A stretch of 64,000 bases of DNA from JANJUO01 sp942492935 (GTDB taxonomy: Bacteria; Bacteroidota; Ignavibacteria; Kapaibacteriales; UBA2268): the NCBI GenBank assembly GCA_942492935.1, contig OW818654.1, positions 2,604,001 through 2,668,000 on the forward strand, in the 5' to 3' direction. Position 1 is the first letter of the stretch; each line of letters begins with the position of its first letter. The notes beneath the pieces were generated by a model. It ran no database searches and was not told where the DNA came from. It saw only the letters and a list, made by a program, of their open reading frames with translations. Below are positions 26,349 to 36,236 of this stretch, one piece after another. Made by a program: the position numbers and the translations under genes.

Positions 26349-27191
26349 ATGAAAATATCAAAAAAAACTGCAAATGCCAAAATAAATTTAGGATTGCAAG
26401 TTCTTCAAAAAAGAATAGACGGATATCACAACATAAATACTGTATTTGCTAAGATAAATTTATCAGATTTTTTAGAATTTATTCCTGCAAAAATTACAAA
26501 AATTAAAATCGAACCTGATTTTCCCATAAAAATTGATGATAATTTGATTTATAAAGCTATATCAATTTTCAACTCTTATTTTCAAACAAATTATCATTTC
26601 GATGTAAAATTAATTAAAAATATCCCAACTGGTGCTGGGCTTGGCGGAGGTAGTTCTGATGCTGCCTCTACCCTATTATTTTTGAATGAATATTCAAATT
26701 TTCGAGTAACTGATAAAGAATTAAATGATTTAGCACTGCAATTGGGGTCTGATGTTCCATTTTTTTTGAATACAGGAATTGCAAAAGCAACTGGTAGAGG
26801 TGAAATTCTGACATATTATGATGTTTTATTACCTTTTAAAGTATTGGTTATCAATCCCAGAATTCATATCTCAACACCATTAGCATATAAGGCGTTAAAT
26901 AGAAGTAATTTGGAAGGTGAAAGTATTAATTTCATTGAAATTTTAAATAAAAGCATAACTGATACGTTGAGTTTAAATTTATTAGTTAATGATTTTGAGG
27001 AATTCGCATTTAAAGAATACCCTGTTATTGCTGAAATAAAGAAAAAATTGTATGAATCAGGGGCAGTATTTGCTTTAATGTCTGGAAGTGGTTCATCAAT
27101 ATTTGGATTATTTAACGATGAAAAAGAAGCACAAATTGCTAAAGAAAAATTTAGTAATTATTTCACTTTTTTAGCTGATTTTGTATTATAA
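26349..27191 (+). CDS. ispE: 4-diphosphocytidyl-2-C-methyl-D-erythritol kinase
   Basis: 280-residue GHMP kinase of the non-mevalonate isoprenoid pathway. It shows the N-terminal KTANAKINLGLQVLQKR with Lys/Asp landmarks, the glycine-rich ATP loop PTGAGLGGGSSDAAS, LGSDVPFFL, and MSGSGSSIFGLF near the end. Stop TAA at 27189-27191 is 12 bases before the lpxB start, so the two genes probably form one unit. Confidence 0.95.
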   Translation: MKISKKTANAKINLGLQVLQKRIDGYHNINTVFAKINLSDFLEFIPAKITKIKIEPDFPIKIDDNLIYKAISIFNSYFQTNYHFDVKLIKNIPTGAGLGGGSSDAASTLLFLNEYSNFRVTDKELNDLALQLGSDVPFFLNTGIAKATGRGEILTYYDVLLPFKVLVINPRIHISTPLAYKALNRSNLEGESINFIEILNKSITDTLSLNLLVNDFEEFAFKEYPVIAEIKKKLYESGAVFALMSGSGSSIFGLFNDEKEAQIAKEKFSNYFTFLADFVL

Positions 27192-27203
27192 TGGATTATT
27201 TTT

Positions 27204-28307
27204 TTGGATAATAAATTTTTTATTGTTGCGGGTGATCCCTCAGGAGACATTCACTCTGCCAAATTGATGAAAGAAATTAAACTATTGATGCCTGATGCAG
27301 AGTTTGTTGGAATTGGTGGTTCATTGATGGAAGCTGAAGGATTAAAATCTATAGTTCCAATTAGTATGATTTCTGTTGTTGGATTTTGGGAAGTTGCAAA
27401 GAAATACTCTTTTTTTACAAAATTATTGGAGCAATGCAAAAACTTAATTAAATCTAATAATTTCAAAGCGTTTATAGCTGTTGATTATCCGGGATTTAAT
27501 ATGAAATTAGCTCAATTTGCAAAATCCATAAAAACCCCTGTTGTTTATTATATCGCACCTCAATTGTGGGCTTGGGGAAAAAATCGGGCTGTCAAGTTAT
27601 CAAAAATAGTTGATTTATTGCTTGTTGTTTTTCCTTTTGAAGTGGATTTTTTTCAGAATTTCAATATAAATACAAAATTTGTTGGTCATCCATTGCTTGA
27701 TGATGAAAGGTTTTCAAGAAAAATCAAAAGATATACTGAAAGAACAAAAAATATTGCGTTATTACCCGGGAGTCGGAAACAAGAAATAATCAAGCATTTG
27801 CCAATGATTATTGAAACTGCAAAAATTCTTCATCAAGATTATCCAGATTTTCAAATTAGTATTGCTAAATCTTCTAATATTGAAAAAGATTTATATTTGA
27901 ATTTTCTTAAAAATAATAGTTTTATTGAATTGATTGATGATAATAAAGAATTGATGTCCAATGCAATCGCAGGTGCAGTAAAAACAGGAACTTCAAATCT
28001 TGAATCATGTTTGCTTGGGATGCCATTTGTAATGTATTACAAAACCTCTGCTTTAACATATTTTTTAGGGAGAAAATTAGTTAACTTGCCTTACATTTCG
28101 TTAGTTAATATTTTATCAAATCTACCAATTATTCCTGAATTAATTCAAAATGATGCAAATCCTAAAAATATTGCATTTGAGATTAGCAAATTAATTAATG
28201 ATGGCGAATATTATGATAATATTCAAAGTAAGTTTCTTGAAATTAGAAATAATCTTGGCTCAACGGGTGCTTCTCGAAGAGCTGCTGAAATGATTGTTAA
28301 AAGTTAG
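27204..28307 (+). CDS. lpxB: Lipid-A-disaccharide synthase
   Basis: 367-residue GT19 enzyme joining UDP-diacylglucosamine and lipid X to form the lipid A disaccharide. The start FIVAGDPSGDIHSAKLM, the VEFVGIGGS-like GIGGSLMEAEGL, APQLWAWG and LPGSRKQEI are family marks; TSNLESCLLGMPFVM is near the end. The start is TTG 27204, the only in-frame start before the conserved N-terminus. It follows ispE by 12 bases. Its pathway partners lpxA and lpxC-fabZ are at 45599-47776. Confidence 0.94.
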   Translation: MDNKFFIVAGDPSGDIHSAKLMKEIKLLMPDAEFVGIGGSLMEAEGLKSIVPISMISVVGFWEVAKKYSFFTKLLEQCKNLIKSNNFKAFIAVDYPGFNMKLAQFAKSIKTPVVYYIAPQLWAWGKNRAVKLSKIVDLLLVVFPFEVDFFQNFNINTKFVGHPLLDDERFSRKIKRYTERTKNIALLPGSRKQEIIKHLPMIIETAKILHQDYPDFQISIAKSSNIEKDLYLNFLKNNSFIELIDDNKELMSNAIAGAVKTGTSNLESCLLGMPFVMYYKTSALTYFLGRKLVNLPYISLVNILSNLPIIPELIQNDANPKNIAFEISKLINDGEYYDNIQSKFLEIRNNLGSTGASRRAAEMIVKS

Positions 28308-28400
28308 AATTTTAGTTGATTTTAAAATTTTGTTTTTGGTTTTTTGAATATACTTATATATTTTGGAATGAATTTATTTACACAAAGTTAGAAATAAATT

Positions 28401-29369
28401 ATGGCTAAGAAACAGCGTTCAGTTTCAAGTGCTTTTGTTACGGGATTATTCGTATTGACAGGAGCAATTGTTGTTGTAGCAACAATTATTTGGTTAGGAG
28501 CAAATCAGTTTCTCAAGGAACAGGTTTTCTATGTTACTTATTTTGAATCATCAGTTGAAGGTATGGAAAAAGGTTCAGCAGTAAAATATCAGGGAGTTCC
28601 ATGTGGAAGAATTGCCGACATTAGAGTTGCACCTGATGGTAGATTAGTAGAAGTAGTAATGCAATTAGATCCCAATATTAAAATATCAGACAGTATGCGT
28701 ATCAATCCTGCAATGAGTGGAATTGCAGGTGGTAAGTTTTTACAGTTGCATTTCCCAAGTGCAGATATGGCAAACAGAAATCCTGAACTTTCTTTTAAGC
28801 CACAATTTCCATTAATCAAATCTTCACCTTCGAGTTTGGAAGAAATTTCTATTGCAGCCCAAAAAGTTTTTAATAATTTGATGGACTTACAGGTTGGTGA
28901 AATTTCAATGGAATCATTGAAATTTTTATCAACTACAACAGCTTTTTTTCAAAGTGATACTTTAAAAACAATTTTAAATAATTTAATGAGTGCTACACAA
29001 CGACTTGATGGAATTCTTGCCCAAGCCGATACTTCTTCAGTTATTCGAAATTTGGAATATACATCTATGTCACTTTATGAATCATCATTAGAATTAAAAG
29101 CAACATCTCAAAACTTAAATAGTCAAATTACAAATATGAAATTGCCATATTATTTAGAAAGAGCTTACAATCAATACGATTCAACACTTATCAATACAAA
29201 TAAATTAATGAATAACGTTGGGTATCGAGCAGAAAGTGCATTACTGAATTTGCAAGAAACATTTGATGAATTAAAGAAAACTAACAAAGCATTGCAAAAT
29301 TCTCTAAATGCAATTTCTGATAATCCATCGGCAGTTTTTTTTAGCAATCCACCACAAAAAGAGAAATAA
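28401..29369 (+). CDS. MCE/MlaD-family lipid transport protein
   Basis: 322 residues: one N-terminal membrane helix (about 13-33), one MCE domain (about 40-120; VTYFESSVEGMEKGSAVKYQ and GIAGGKFLQL), then a long helical region to the end. MCE proteins form periplasmic rings that carry phospholipids between membranes and work with an MlaE permease and MlaF ATPase. No permease is adjacent; an MlaF-like ATPase is encoded at 3239-4012. ATG 28401 fits the membrane helix. Confidence 0.87.
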   Translation: MAKKQRSVSSAFVTGLFVLTGAIVVVATIIWLGANQFLKEQVFYVTYFESSVEGMEKGSAVKYQGVPCGRIADIRVAPDGRLVEVVMQLDPNIKISDSMRINPAMSGIAGGKFLQLHFPSADMANRNPELSFKPQFPLIKSSPSSLEEISIAAQKVFNNLMDLQVGEISMESLKFLSTTTAFFQSDTLKTILNNLMSATQRLDGILAQADTSSVIRNLEYTSMSLYESSLELKATSQNLNSQITNMKLPYYLERAYNQYDSTLINTNKLMNNVGYRAESALLNLQETFDELKKTNKALQNSLNAISDNPSAVFFSNPPQKEK

Positions 29370-29410
29370 AACAATTTATAAAGATTTACGAAAATGGTAT
29401 TATAATAAAT

Positions 29411-30142
29411 ATGAAAAAACAAGATTTTGAAATAATTTTTGAAGATGACAATTTGATAGCAGTAAATAAGCCATCAGGTTTGCTATCAATTCCAGATAGA
29501 TACGACAAGACTGCACCAAGTCTTGATAGATTATTAAAAGATAAATATGATGAAATTTATGTAGTTCATCGACTTGACCGTGATACAAGCGGAGTAATGT
29601 TATTTGCTAAAGACGCAGATACACATAGAGATTTAAATATTCAATTTGAAAAACATACTGTAAAAAAAATCTATCATGCAGTTGTTTCAGGTATAGTTCC
29701 AGATGATAGCATTGATATTGATATACCTTTACTACCTAATCCTGGAAAAGGTGGCGGAGTTATCCCTTCTGCAAGAGGCAAAGAATCACTTACCATTTTA
29801 ACAGTTTTGGAAAGATTTAGAATTAGCACTCTGGTTGAATGTAATTTGATTACTGGAAGACAACATCAATTGCGTGTTCATGTAGCAGCTATTGGACATC
29901 CTTTGCTTGTAGATGACCTTTATAATGAAAATAAAGCATTTTTCTTATCTTCGATTAAAAGAAAATTCAATTTAGCTAAAAATGAAGAAGAGCAACCTAT
30001 AATAAAAAGAATCACAATGCATTCAAAATCTGTTGAATTTGTTCATCCAAAGTCATTAGAAAAAGTAGTTTTTGAATGTGATTACCCCAAAGATTTCAGA
30101 GTAATGTTAGAATTATTAAGAAAATATGCTAAGGTTGGATAG
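29411..30142 (+). CDS. RluA-family RNA pseudouridine synthase
   Basis: 243 residues. The catalytic Asp is in HRLDRDTSGVMLFAK, preceded by LIAVNKPSGLLSIP and followed by GRQHQLRVHVAAIGHPLLVDD, all hallmarks of the RluA/RluC/RluD group that isomerises uridines in rRNA or tRNA. There is no N-terminal S4 domain, so it resembles short forms such as RluA or TruC; target site unknown. It follows the MCE gene by 41 bases. Confidence 0.9.
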   Translation: MKKQDFEIIFEDDNLIAVNKPSGLLSIPDRYDKTAPSLDRLLKDKYDEIYVVHRLDRDTSGVMLFAKDADTHRDLNIQFEKHTVKKIYHAVVSGIVPDDSIDIDIPLLPNPGKGGGVIPSARGKESLTILTVLERFRISTLVECNLITGRQHQLRVHVAAIGHPLLVDDLYNENKAFFLSSIKRKFNLAKNEEEQPIIKRITMHSKSVEFVHPKSLEKVVFECDYPKDFRVMLELLRKYAKVG

Positions 30143-30262
30143 TGATGTTTTTTTATTTATTTGTAACTAATTAGTGTTTGGCAGAGTTTCAATTATTTGT
30201 ATAATTAATTGTAATTTATTTAAGAATATATGATGTAATTCAAATTTTAAACTTTGGACATA

Positions 30263-31000
30263 ATGTATTTATTTATAAAAAGTATTCTAAAAAAAATATT
30301 GCCGAAAACAATATTATTTAAATTTGAACTATTCTTCAGATTTTGTTATTATTTGTTTTATATCGGAAATAATTACAAATGCAATATCTGTGATGCTAAT
30401 ATTAGAAAATTCATCTTCAACAACAATACAAAACTATGTCCTAAATGTGGTAGTACTTCACGAAATCGAATTTTGTGGAACGTTCTTATAAATGATTTTA
30501 TTAAAAATGGAATAGAAATATTAGATTTTTCACCTTCAAGAAGTATTTTTAGAAAAATGAAAAATCTCAAGAATATTAATTATACTGCAACTGATTTATC
30601 TGGAGATTTTCTTTCGGACAAAAATTATGATATTACAAATATTTCCTGCGAAGATAACAAATTCGACTTAATAATTTGTTTTCATATTTTGGAACATATT
30701 GTTGATGATAAAAAAGCAATGACGGAATTATTTAGAATATTGAAAAAAAATGGAATTTGTATAATTCAAACTCCATTTAAAGATGGAGAGATTTATGAGG
30801 ATTTTAAAATTACAGAAAAGAAAGAACGGCTCAAACATTTTTTTCAAGAAGACCATGTAAGAATTTATTCAGTTCAAGGATTAATTGATAGATTGAAGAA
30901 AGTTGGGTTTGAAGTTGAATTATTAAAAATATCAAACCAAGAAACAAATAAAAATGGCTTCAATCAAAATGAAGAAATCTTAATTTGTTATAAATTATAA
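30263..31000 (+). CDS. SAM-dependent methyltransferase with N-terminal zinc ribbon
   Basis: About 245 residues. After a short hydrophobic N-terminus there is a four-cysteine ribbon (CNICDANI...LCPKCGSTSR), then a class I methyltransferase core (EILDFSPS for the SAM loop, DLIICFHILEHIVDD, LKKNGICIIQTPF). The combination with the ribbon and the EHI motif resembles methyltransferases found with glycan genes. ATG 30263 is chosen over the TTG three codons upstream. It stands alone, between rluA-like and cheA. Confidence 0.78.
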   Translation: MYLFIKSILKKILPKTILFKFELFFRFCYYLFYIGNNYKCNICDANIRKFIFNNNTKLCPKCGSTSRNRILWNVLINDFIKNGIEILDFSPSRSIFRKMKNLKNINYTATDLSGDFLSDKNYDITNISCEDNKFDLIICFHILEHIVDDKKAMTELFRILKKNGICIIQTPFKDGEIYEDFKITEKKERLKHFFQEDHVRIYSVQGLIDRLKKVGFEVELLKISNQETNKNGFNQNEEILICYKL

Positions 31001-31239
31001 AGGTCATAAAATAGGATTAATCTAAAAAAAATGAAAAAAATCCATTTTTGAAAAAATATTAATTTTATTTTTGGAAAAAATTAAATAGATTTATAGTTTG
31101 AATTTTATTAATTTTATTAATTCTTATTTATTAATAAAATAATTGATTAAAAAAATGTATTTATGTGCCGATAATTAGTAATTTAGATAATTAAATAACT
31201 ATTAAACAGAAAATTATAAATAAACGTGATAGAAATAAT

Positions 31240-33669
31240 ATGAGTGAATTTTCAGACAACAGAGCAATTGATTCAGAAACTCAGGAGATGCTTAGATCCT
31301 TTGTTTCGGAAGCATTTGATTCACTTGACACAAATGAGCCATTAGTTGAGCAATTACGTCAGGATAACAACTCGGAATATGTAAATGCCATATTTAGGGT
31401 ATTTCATACCTTAAAGGGATTATCCGGATTTTTTGAAATGCACGTAATTCATAAAGTTACTCATGAAGCAGAAACTTTGCTTGATATTATAAGAAAGCAA
31501 AATGGTGTCCAATCAGAAGAAACCATATCTGTAGTTTACAGCACTTTCGATTTTCTTAGAGATTTACTTCAAAGAGTAAGTACTGATTATACGGACAAAA
31601 GTGGTGAAGAAGATGCCGATGATATGAAATTAATAATTCAAGATGCCATTGCTAAGGTTTCTGGAGTTGCAGATACTCAAAGTTTATCAGAAGATGATTT
31701 CTTTGATGATAGTTTTCCTGCCCCAACAATTTCAGTAAATTCAAATGAACCATCATCATCTAATTCAAATTTAACTGAAGATGATTATAGTAGTTACGAA
31801 GATGATTCATTTTCAGAACCAGAAAATTCCCAAAATGAACAAGTTTCAAGTGGAGATGATAGCTTAATTTCTGATGAAATGTTAGACCAATACATATCAG
31901 GAGCAAAAGAATTATTAGAAACAGTAGAAAATAATCTGATTAAGCTTGAAAAAGAACCAGATAATTTCAATATAATTGCCGAAACTTTTGGTGCAGTTCA
32001 TAGTCTAAAAGGAAACTCTGGATTTATGGGTTTCTCTGAAATTGAAGAAATTTCAATGGATATGGAAACAATACTTGATTCACTTCGTGCTAAAGAATTA
32101 GATGCTGACCAAACTGTAATATCCATTCTTCTCAGTAATCTTGAGATGGTACAAGATAGAATTTCCAAAATTGAGATTGAAGCAAATTCAAAAAACAAGA
32201 AAGTTAAGCCAACAAAGATTACAAATGAAGATACTAATAAATCAACTCAAAAACAAGTACAGAGTGAAGTTACTAATACATTTGAAAAAGCGGAAGAAAT
32301 AATTGAGGAAAAAGCTGAACAAAAGCAAATTTCTCAAACAAATCAACCTCAACAAGTTGCTAAACCTCAATCTACATCAGTACCCGTATCAAAACCAGTA
32401 CCTGTAACAAAGCCAGTACAAAAACAAGAAACACCTGTTTCTAAAACAAGTCAAAGCTTTAATCAAATGCAGAAAAAGGATATTCGCGTTGAAACTAATA
32501 AAATCGATAAGTTATTTGACTTAGTTGGAGAATTGATTACGATTGAATCTATGGTTACAAACAACTCTGATTTAAAAGGGTTGAATTTACCAAGTTTCAA
32601 CAAGTCTGCCAGTATGCTCAATAAAATCACAAGAGAATTGCAAGAAATTACAATGTCAGTAAGAATGATGCCATTAGATGGTTTATTCAACAAAATGAAA
32701 AGACTTGTTCGTGATGTATCTTTGAAGATGGAGAAGAAAATCGAATTAACTGTTTCAGGTCAGGAAACTGAAATGGATAAAAATGTAATCGATGAAATTG
32801 CAGACCCATTAGTTCATATATTAAGAAATGCTATTGACCATGGTGTGGAAACTCCACAAAAAAGATTAGAAAAAGGAAAATCCGATACTGGAAATGTTAG
32901 TCTTACAGCAAGATATGAAGGCAATGAAATTCTTATAGAAATTAAAGATGATGGAAATGGTATTCATAGAGATATTATATTAAGAAAAGCTGAAGAGAAA
33001 GGACTACTTACCAAACCAGCTGAATCAATGACAGACAAAGAAGCTTTTATGTTGATTTTTGAGCCGGGATTCTCAACTGCTGCAAAGGTAACTGATATTT
33101 CTGGTCGTGGTGTTGGTATGGATGTTGTTAAGAAAAATATCGAAAAACTCAGAGGCAGTATTGAAGTTGAAAGTGTCCCTTCAAAGGGTTCAACATTTAC
33201 ATTGAGAATACCGCTTACTCTTGCCATAATGGAATCTATGGTTATTAGAGTTGGGAATGCAAAATATGCTTTACCAATTCTTTCAGTAACCGAGTCTTTT
33301 AAAGCAAATTTGAAAAACATTTCAAAAACTATGGACGGTTTGGAAGTTGTTCGGGTTCGTGATGAAGTTTTGCCAATCATAAGATTGCATGAATTATTTG
33401 GAAAAAAACCAGATAGTAATAATTTGGAAAATGGAATTCTGATAATAATTGAATCAAGAAAGAAAAAAGTTTGTATGTTCGTAGATGAAATAGTTGGACA
33501 GCAACAAGCTGTAATCAAAAGTTTAACAGAATATATTGGCAAGGTTGCTGGTATTATGGGTTGTATGATACTTGGTGATGGTGGAATTGGATTAATACTT
33601 GATATTGAGAGTTTAATTGATTTATCAGAATTAAGTATATATAAATTTGCTCAAAACAATAAACATTAA
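31240..33669 (+). CDS. cheA: Chemotaxis histidine kinase CheA with two HPt domains
   Basis: 809 residues. Domains in order: HPt1 with His56 (RVFHTLKG), acidic linker, HPt2 with His254 (AVHSLKGNSG), a long Pro/Thr/Lys linker with PVSKPVPVTKPV, a dimerisation domain (about 405-470), the kinase with HILRNAIDHGVETP and ISGRGVGMDVV, and a C-terminal CheW-like domain (about 665-800). Both phospho-accepting histidines are kept. There is no obvious P2 CheY-binding domain. It receives receptor signals and phosphorylates CheB and receivers. First gene of a six-gene run on the plus strand to 39082. Confidence 0.95.
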   Translation: MSEFSDNRAIDSETQEMLRSFVSEAFDSLDTNEPLVEQLRQDNNSEYVNAIFRVFHTLKGLSGFFEMHVIHKVTHEAETLLDIIRKQNGVQSEETISVVYSTFDFLRDLLQRVSTDYTDKSGEEDADDMKLIIQDAIAKVSGVADTQSLSEDDFFDDSFPAPTISVNSNEPSSSNSNLTEDDYSSYEDDSFSEPENSQNEQVSSGDDSLISDEMLDQYISGAKELLETVENNLIKLEKEPDNFNIIAETFGAVHSLKGNSGFMGFSEIEEISMDMETILDSLRAKELDADQTVISILLSNLEMVQDRISKIEIEANSKNKKVKPTKITNEDTNKSTQKQVQSEVTNTFEKAEEIIEEKAEQKQISQTNQPQQVAKPQSTSVPVSKPVPVTKPVQKQETPVSKTSQSFNQMQKKDIRVETNKIDKLFDLVGELITIESMVTNNSDLKGLNLPSFNKSASMLNKITRELQEITMSVRMMPLDGLFNKMKRLVRDVSLKMEKKIELTVSGQETEMDKNVIDEIADPLVHILRNAIDHGVETPQKRLEKGKSDTGNVSLTARYEGNEILIEIKDDGNGIHRDIILRKAEEKGLLTKPAESMTDKEAFMLIFEPGFSTAAKVTDISGRGVGMDVVKKNIEKLRGSIEVESVPSKGSTFTLRIPLTLAIMESMVIRVGNAKYALPILSVTESFKANLKNISKTMDGLEVVRVRDEVLPIIRLHELFGKKPDSNNLENGILIIIESRKKKVCMFVDEIVGQQQAVIKSLTEYIGKVAGIMGCMILGDGGIGLILDIESLIDLSELSIYKFAQNNKH

Positions 33670-33681
33670 AATAGGTGTAAA

Positions 33682-34218
33682 ATGAAAGAAAATGATATTC
33701 AATCAGGATTAGATGATAGTTATTATGATGATGAAGATACACTGCGAGACAGATATCTTACTTTTATACTTGGTTCTGAAAGTTACGCTTTTGAGATAAA
33801 ATATGTTACTGAAATTATTGGAATTCAAAAAGTTACTGAAGTTCCAAATATCAAAGAATATATCAAAGGTATTATCAATTTAAGGGGAATCATTGTTCCT
33901 ATTGTTGATGTTAGAAAGCGATTTGGAATGGAACAAATTGAATACGATGACAGAGCTTGTATTATTGTAGTTAAAATCAATAATACTAACATTGGATTGA
34001 TTGTCGATGAAGTGGCAGAAGTATTATCAATACCAGAAGATTCAATATCACCTCCCCCTCTTACAAATAAAGGTTCTCATAGTCGCTTTATTAACGGAAT
34101 GGGAAAAGTTGAAATGAATGTAAAGATTGTATTGAATATTCATAAATTGTTATATGATGATGACCATGCTTTTGCTGGTTTGAATACTTATGAATCTGAA
34201 CAATTTGATGATGAATAA
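33682..34218 (+). CDS. cheW: Chemotaxis coupling protein CheW
   Basis: 178 residues. An acidic N-terminal tail, then the CheW fold: YLTFILGSESYAFEIKYVTE, IINLRGIIVPIVDVRKRFG, and VDEVAEVLSIPEDSI. It links receptors to CheA. Starts 12 bases after cheA. The extra N- and C-terminal acidic tails are longer than in minimal CheW but unremarkable. Confidence 0.95.
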   Translation: MKENDIQSGLDDSYYDDEDTLRDRYLTFILGSESYAFEIKYVTEIIGIQKVTEVPNIKEYIKGIINLRGIIVPIVDVRKRFGMEQIEYDDRACIIVVKINNTNIGLIVDEVAEVLSIPEDSISPPPLTNKGSHSRFINGMGKVEMNVKIVLNIHKLLYDDDHAFAGLNTYESEQFDDE

Positions 34219-34289
34219 TTAATTTTCAACCATACTTACATTGATATAAGTTAGATTAATTGAAATTATGTTAATAATTAGGTTTTATA

Positions 34290-35150
34290 TTGGAAACTTT
34301 TAAAGAAATAAAATCTATGGATTATATCGAAATTCAAAAAGATGAATTCGATAAAATTCGTAATTATGTTTACAAACAAATTGGTATTAATTTAGGTGAT
34401 GATAAAAAATCTCTTGTTACAGGAAGACTTCAAAAAATTCTTAGGAAATTGAAATTATCAACATTTACTGAATACTATAATTATGTGGTTGCTGATAAAA
34501 CAGGCGAAGCATTAAGTGAGTTGGCTAATACAATATCAACAAATCATACATTTTTTGGAAGAGAAAAAGACCATTTCGATTTCTTTTTAAATGTTTCATT
34601 ACCTGAAATTGTTGAAAAATGCAAAGCTCACCATACAAAAGATATTCGTGTTTGGAGTGCAGGTTGTTCATCTGGTGAAGAACCATATACACTCGTGATG
34701 TTGATGAAAGAATTTTTTGGCAGTGAATATAAAAATTGGGATGCTGGTGTGCTTGCTACTGATATTTCATTAAAAGCCCTTGGTACTGCAAAATCGGGAA
34801 TTTACCCAGAAGATAGAATAGGAAATTTACAAGAAAATTTCAAAAAAAAGTATTTTCAAAAACTACCTAATGGTGATTTTGAAGTAATAGAATCTGTTAA
34901 AAAAGAAGTTACTTACAGACGTTTTAACTTGATGAATCCAGTTTTTCCATTTAAAAAGAAGTTTGATGTGATTTTCTGTAGAAATGTAATGATTTATTTT
35001 GATGAACAGACAAGAACCAATTTGGTTGATAAGTTTTTTGATTTAACAGTTCCAAATGGGTATTTATTTATTGGACATTCTGAGAGCTTGAATAGAGCTA
35101 CGACGAGGTATAGTTATATTAAACCTGCGTTGTATAAAAAAATTATATAA
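34290..35150 (+). CDS. cheR: Chemotaxis protein methyltransferase CheR
   Basis: SAM-dependent enzyme that methylates glutamates on chemoreceptors. N-terminal CheR helical domain, then the SAM-binding core with VWSAGCSSGEEPYTLVM and FDVIFCRNVMIYFD, ending LFIGHSESL. About 286 residues from TTG 34290; ATG 34317 is an alternative and would lose nine residues outside the conserved part. The 71-base gap after cheW is the largest in the operon. Confidence 0.95.
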   Translation: METFKEIKSMDYIEIQKDEFDKIRNYVYKQIGINLGDDKKSLVTGRLQKILRKLKLSTFTEYYNYVVADKTGEALSELANTISTNHTFFGREKDHFDFFLNVSLPEIVEKCKAHHTKDIRVWSAGCSSGEEPYTLVMLMKEFFGSEYKNWDAGVLATDISLKALGTAKSGIYPEDRIGNLQENFKKKYFQKLPNGDFEVIESVKKEVTYRRFNLMNPVFPFKKKFDVIFCRNVMIYFDEQTRTNLVDKFFDLTVPNGYLFIGHSESLNRATTRYSYIKPALYKKII

Positions 35151-35177
35151 TTTGTATGAAAAATTAAATTGGATTGT

Positions 35178-36236
35178 ATGAAAAAAATTAAAGTATTAAT
35201 TATTGATGATTCCTCTCTTGTTAGAGATATATTAAGAAAAGGTCTTTCTGCTGATGATGGTTTAGAAGTTGTAGGAGCAGCACCAGATGTATTTGTTGGT
35301 AGAGATATGATAGTTAAATATCGACCTGATGTTTTAACGTTAGATATCGAAATGCCGAAGATGGATGGAGTAGAATTTTTAAGAAGATTAATGCCTCAAT
35401 TCCCATTACCTGTAGTTGTTGTTAGTTCTTTAACTCAAAAAGGTAAATATATAACAATTCAAGCACTTGAAGCCGGTGCTGTTGATTATGTGTCCAAACC
35501 TGCTACTGATGTTGCTCGCGGACTTAATGAAATGATGAATGAATTAAGAACAAAAATAAAAATTGCCTCAACCGCTAATGTTAGTCATTGGAAAAATAAA
35601 AGAGTCGAACCAAGACAAACTGTTCATAAAGATGGTTCAGCGAAAGCATTAGCAGAATCTACGGATAAAGTAATTGCTATAGGAGCTTCAACAGGAGGCA
35701 CTGAGGCAATTCGTCAAGTAATTGAAGATTTACCTCCAACTACACCTGGAATTGTTGTAGTACAACACATGCCAAAAGGTTTCACTAAAACTTTTGCTGA
35801 CCGTTTGAATGAAATTTGTCTTATGAATGTTAAAGAAGCAGAACATGGGGACAGAATTTTAACAGGTAGAGTATTGATTGCACCCGGTGATTACCACATG
35901 AAAGTTAAACGTTCAGGTGGGCAATATATAGTTGAACTTAATCAAGATGAAAAAGTAAGCGGACACCGTCCTTCTGTTGATGTTCTATTCCATAGTGTTG
36001 CAGAATATGTTGGAGCCAATGCTTATGGTGTAATTCTTACTGGTATGGGAAGTGATGGTGCTAAAGGAATGAAAGCTATGCGTGATGCTGGTGCAAAAAC
36101 GATAGGACAAGACCAAGCAAGTTCGGTTGTCTATGGAATGCCAAAAGTTGCTTTTGAACTTGGTGGAGTTATAACACAATTACCTTTAGAAAAAATTTCA
36201 GGTGGCCTGATGAATTTAGTTAATTCTGACAAATGA
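35178..36236 (+). CDS. cheB: Chemotaxis methylesterase CheB
   Basis: 352 residues: receiver domain (about 3-120; LIIDDSS, phospho-Asp in VLTLDIEMPKMDG, Lys in VDYVSKPA) and a C-terminal methylesterase with GASTGGTEAI (Ser), VVQHMPKGFT (His) and TGMGSDGAKGM (Asp). It removes receptor methyl groups when phosphorylated by CheA. ATG 35178 follows the operon spacing; its stop overlaps the next start as ATGA. Compare the second CheB at 58251, whose phospho-Asp is replaced. Confidence 0.95.
   Translation: MKKIKVLIIDDSSLVRDILRKGLSADDGLEVVGAAPDVFVGRDMIVKYRPDVLTLDIEMPKMDGVEFLRRLMPQFPLPVVVVSSLTQKGKYITIQALEAGAVDYVSKPATDVARGLNEMMNELRTKIKIASTANVSHWKNKRVEPRQTVHKDGSAKALAESTDKVIAIGASTGGTEAIRQVIEDLPPTTPGIVVVQHMPKGFTKTFADRLNEICLMNVKEAEHGDRILTGRVLIAPGDYHMKVKRSGGQYIVELNQDEKVSGHRPSVDVLFHSVAEYVGANAYGVILTGMGSDGAKGMKAMRDAGAKTIGQDQASSVVYGMPKVAFELGGVITQLPLEKISGGLMNLVNSDK

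Noticed and set aside
32964..33542. 192-residue minus-strand ORF inside cheA
   Set aside because: Antisense to the conserved kinase and CheW domains of CheA; no own features.
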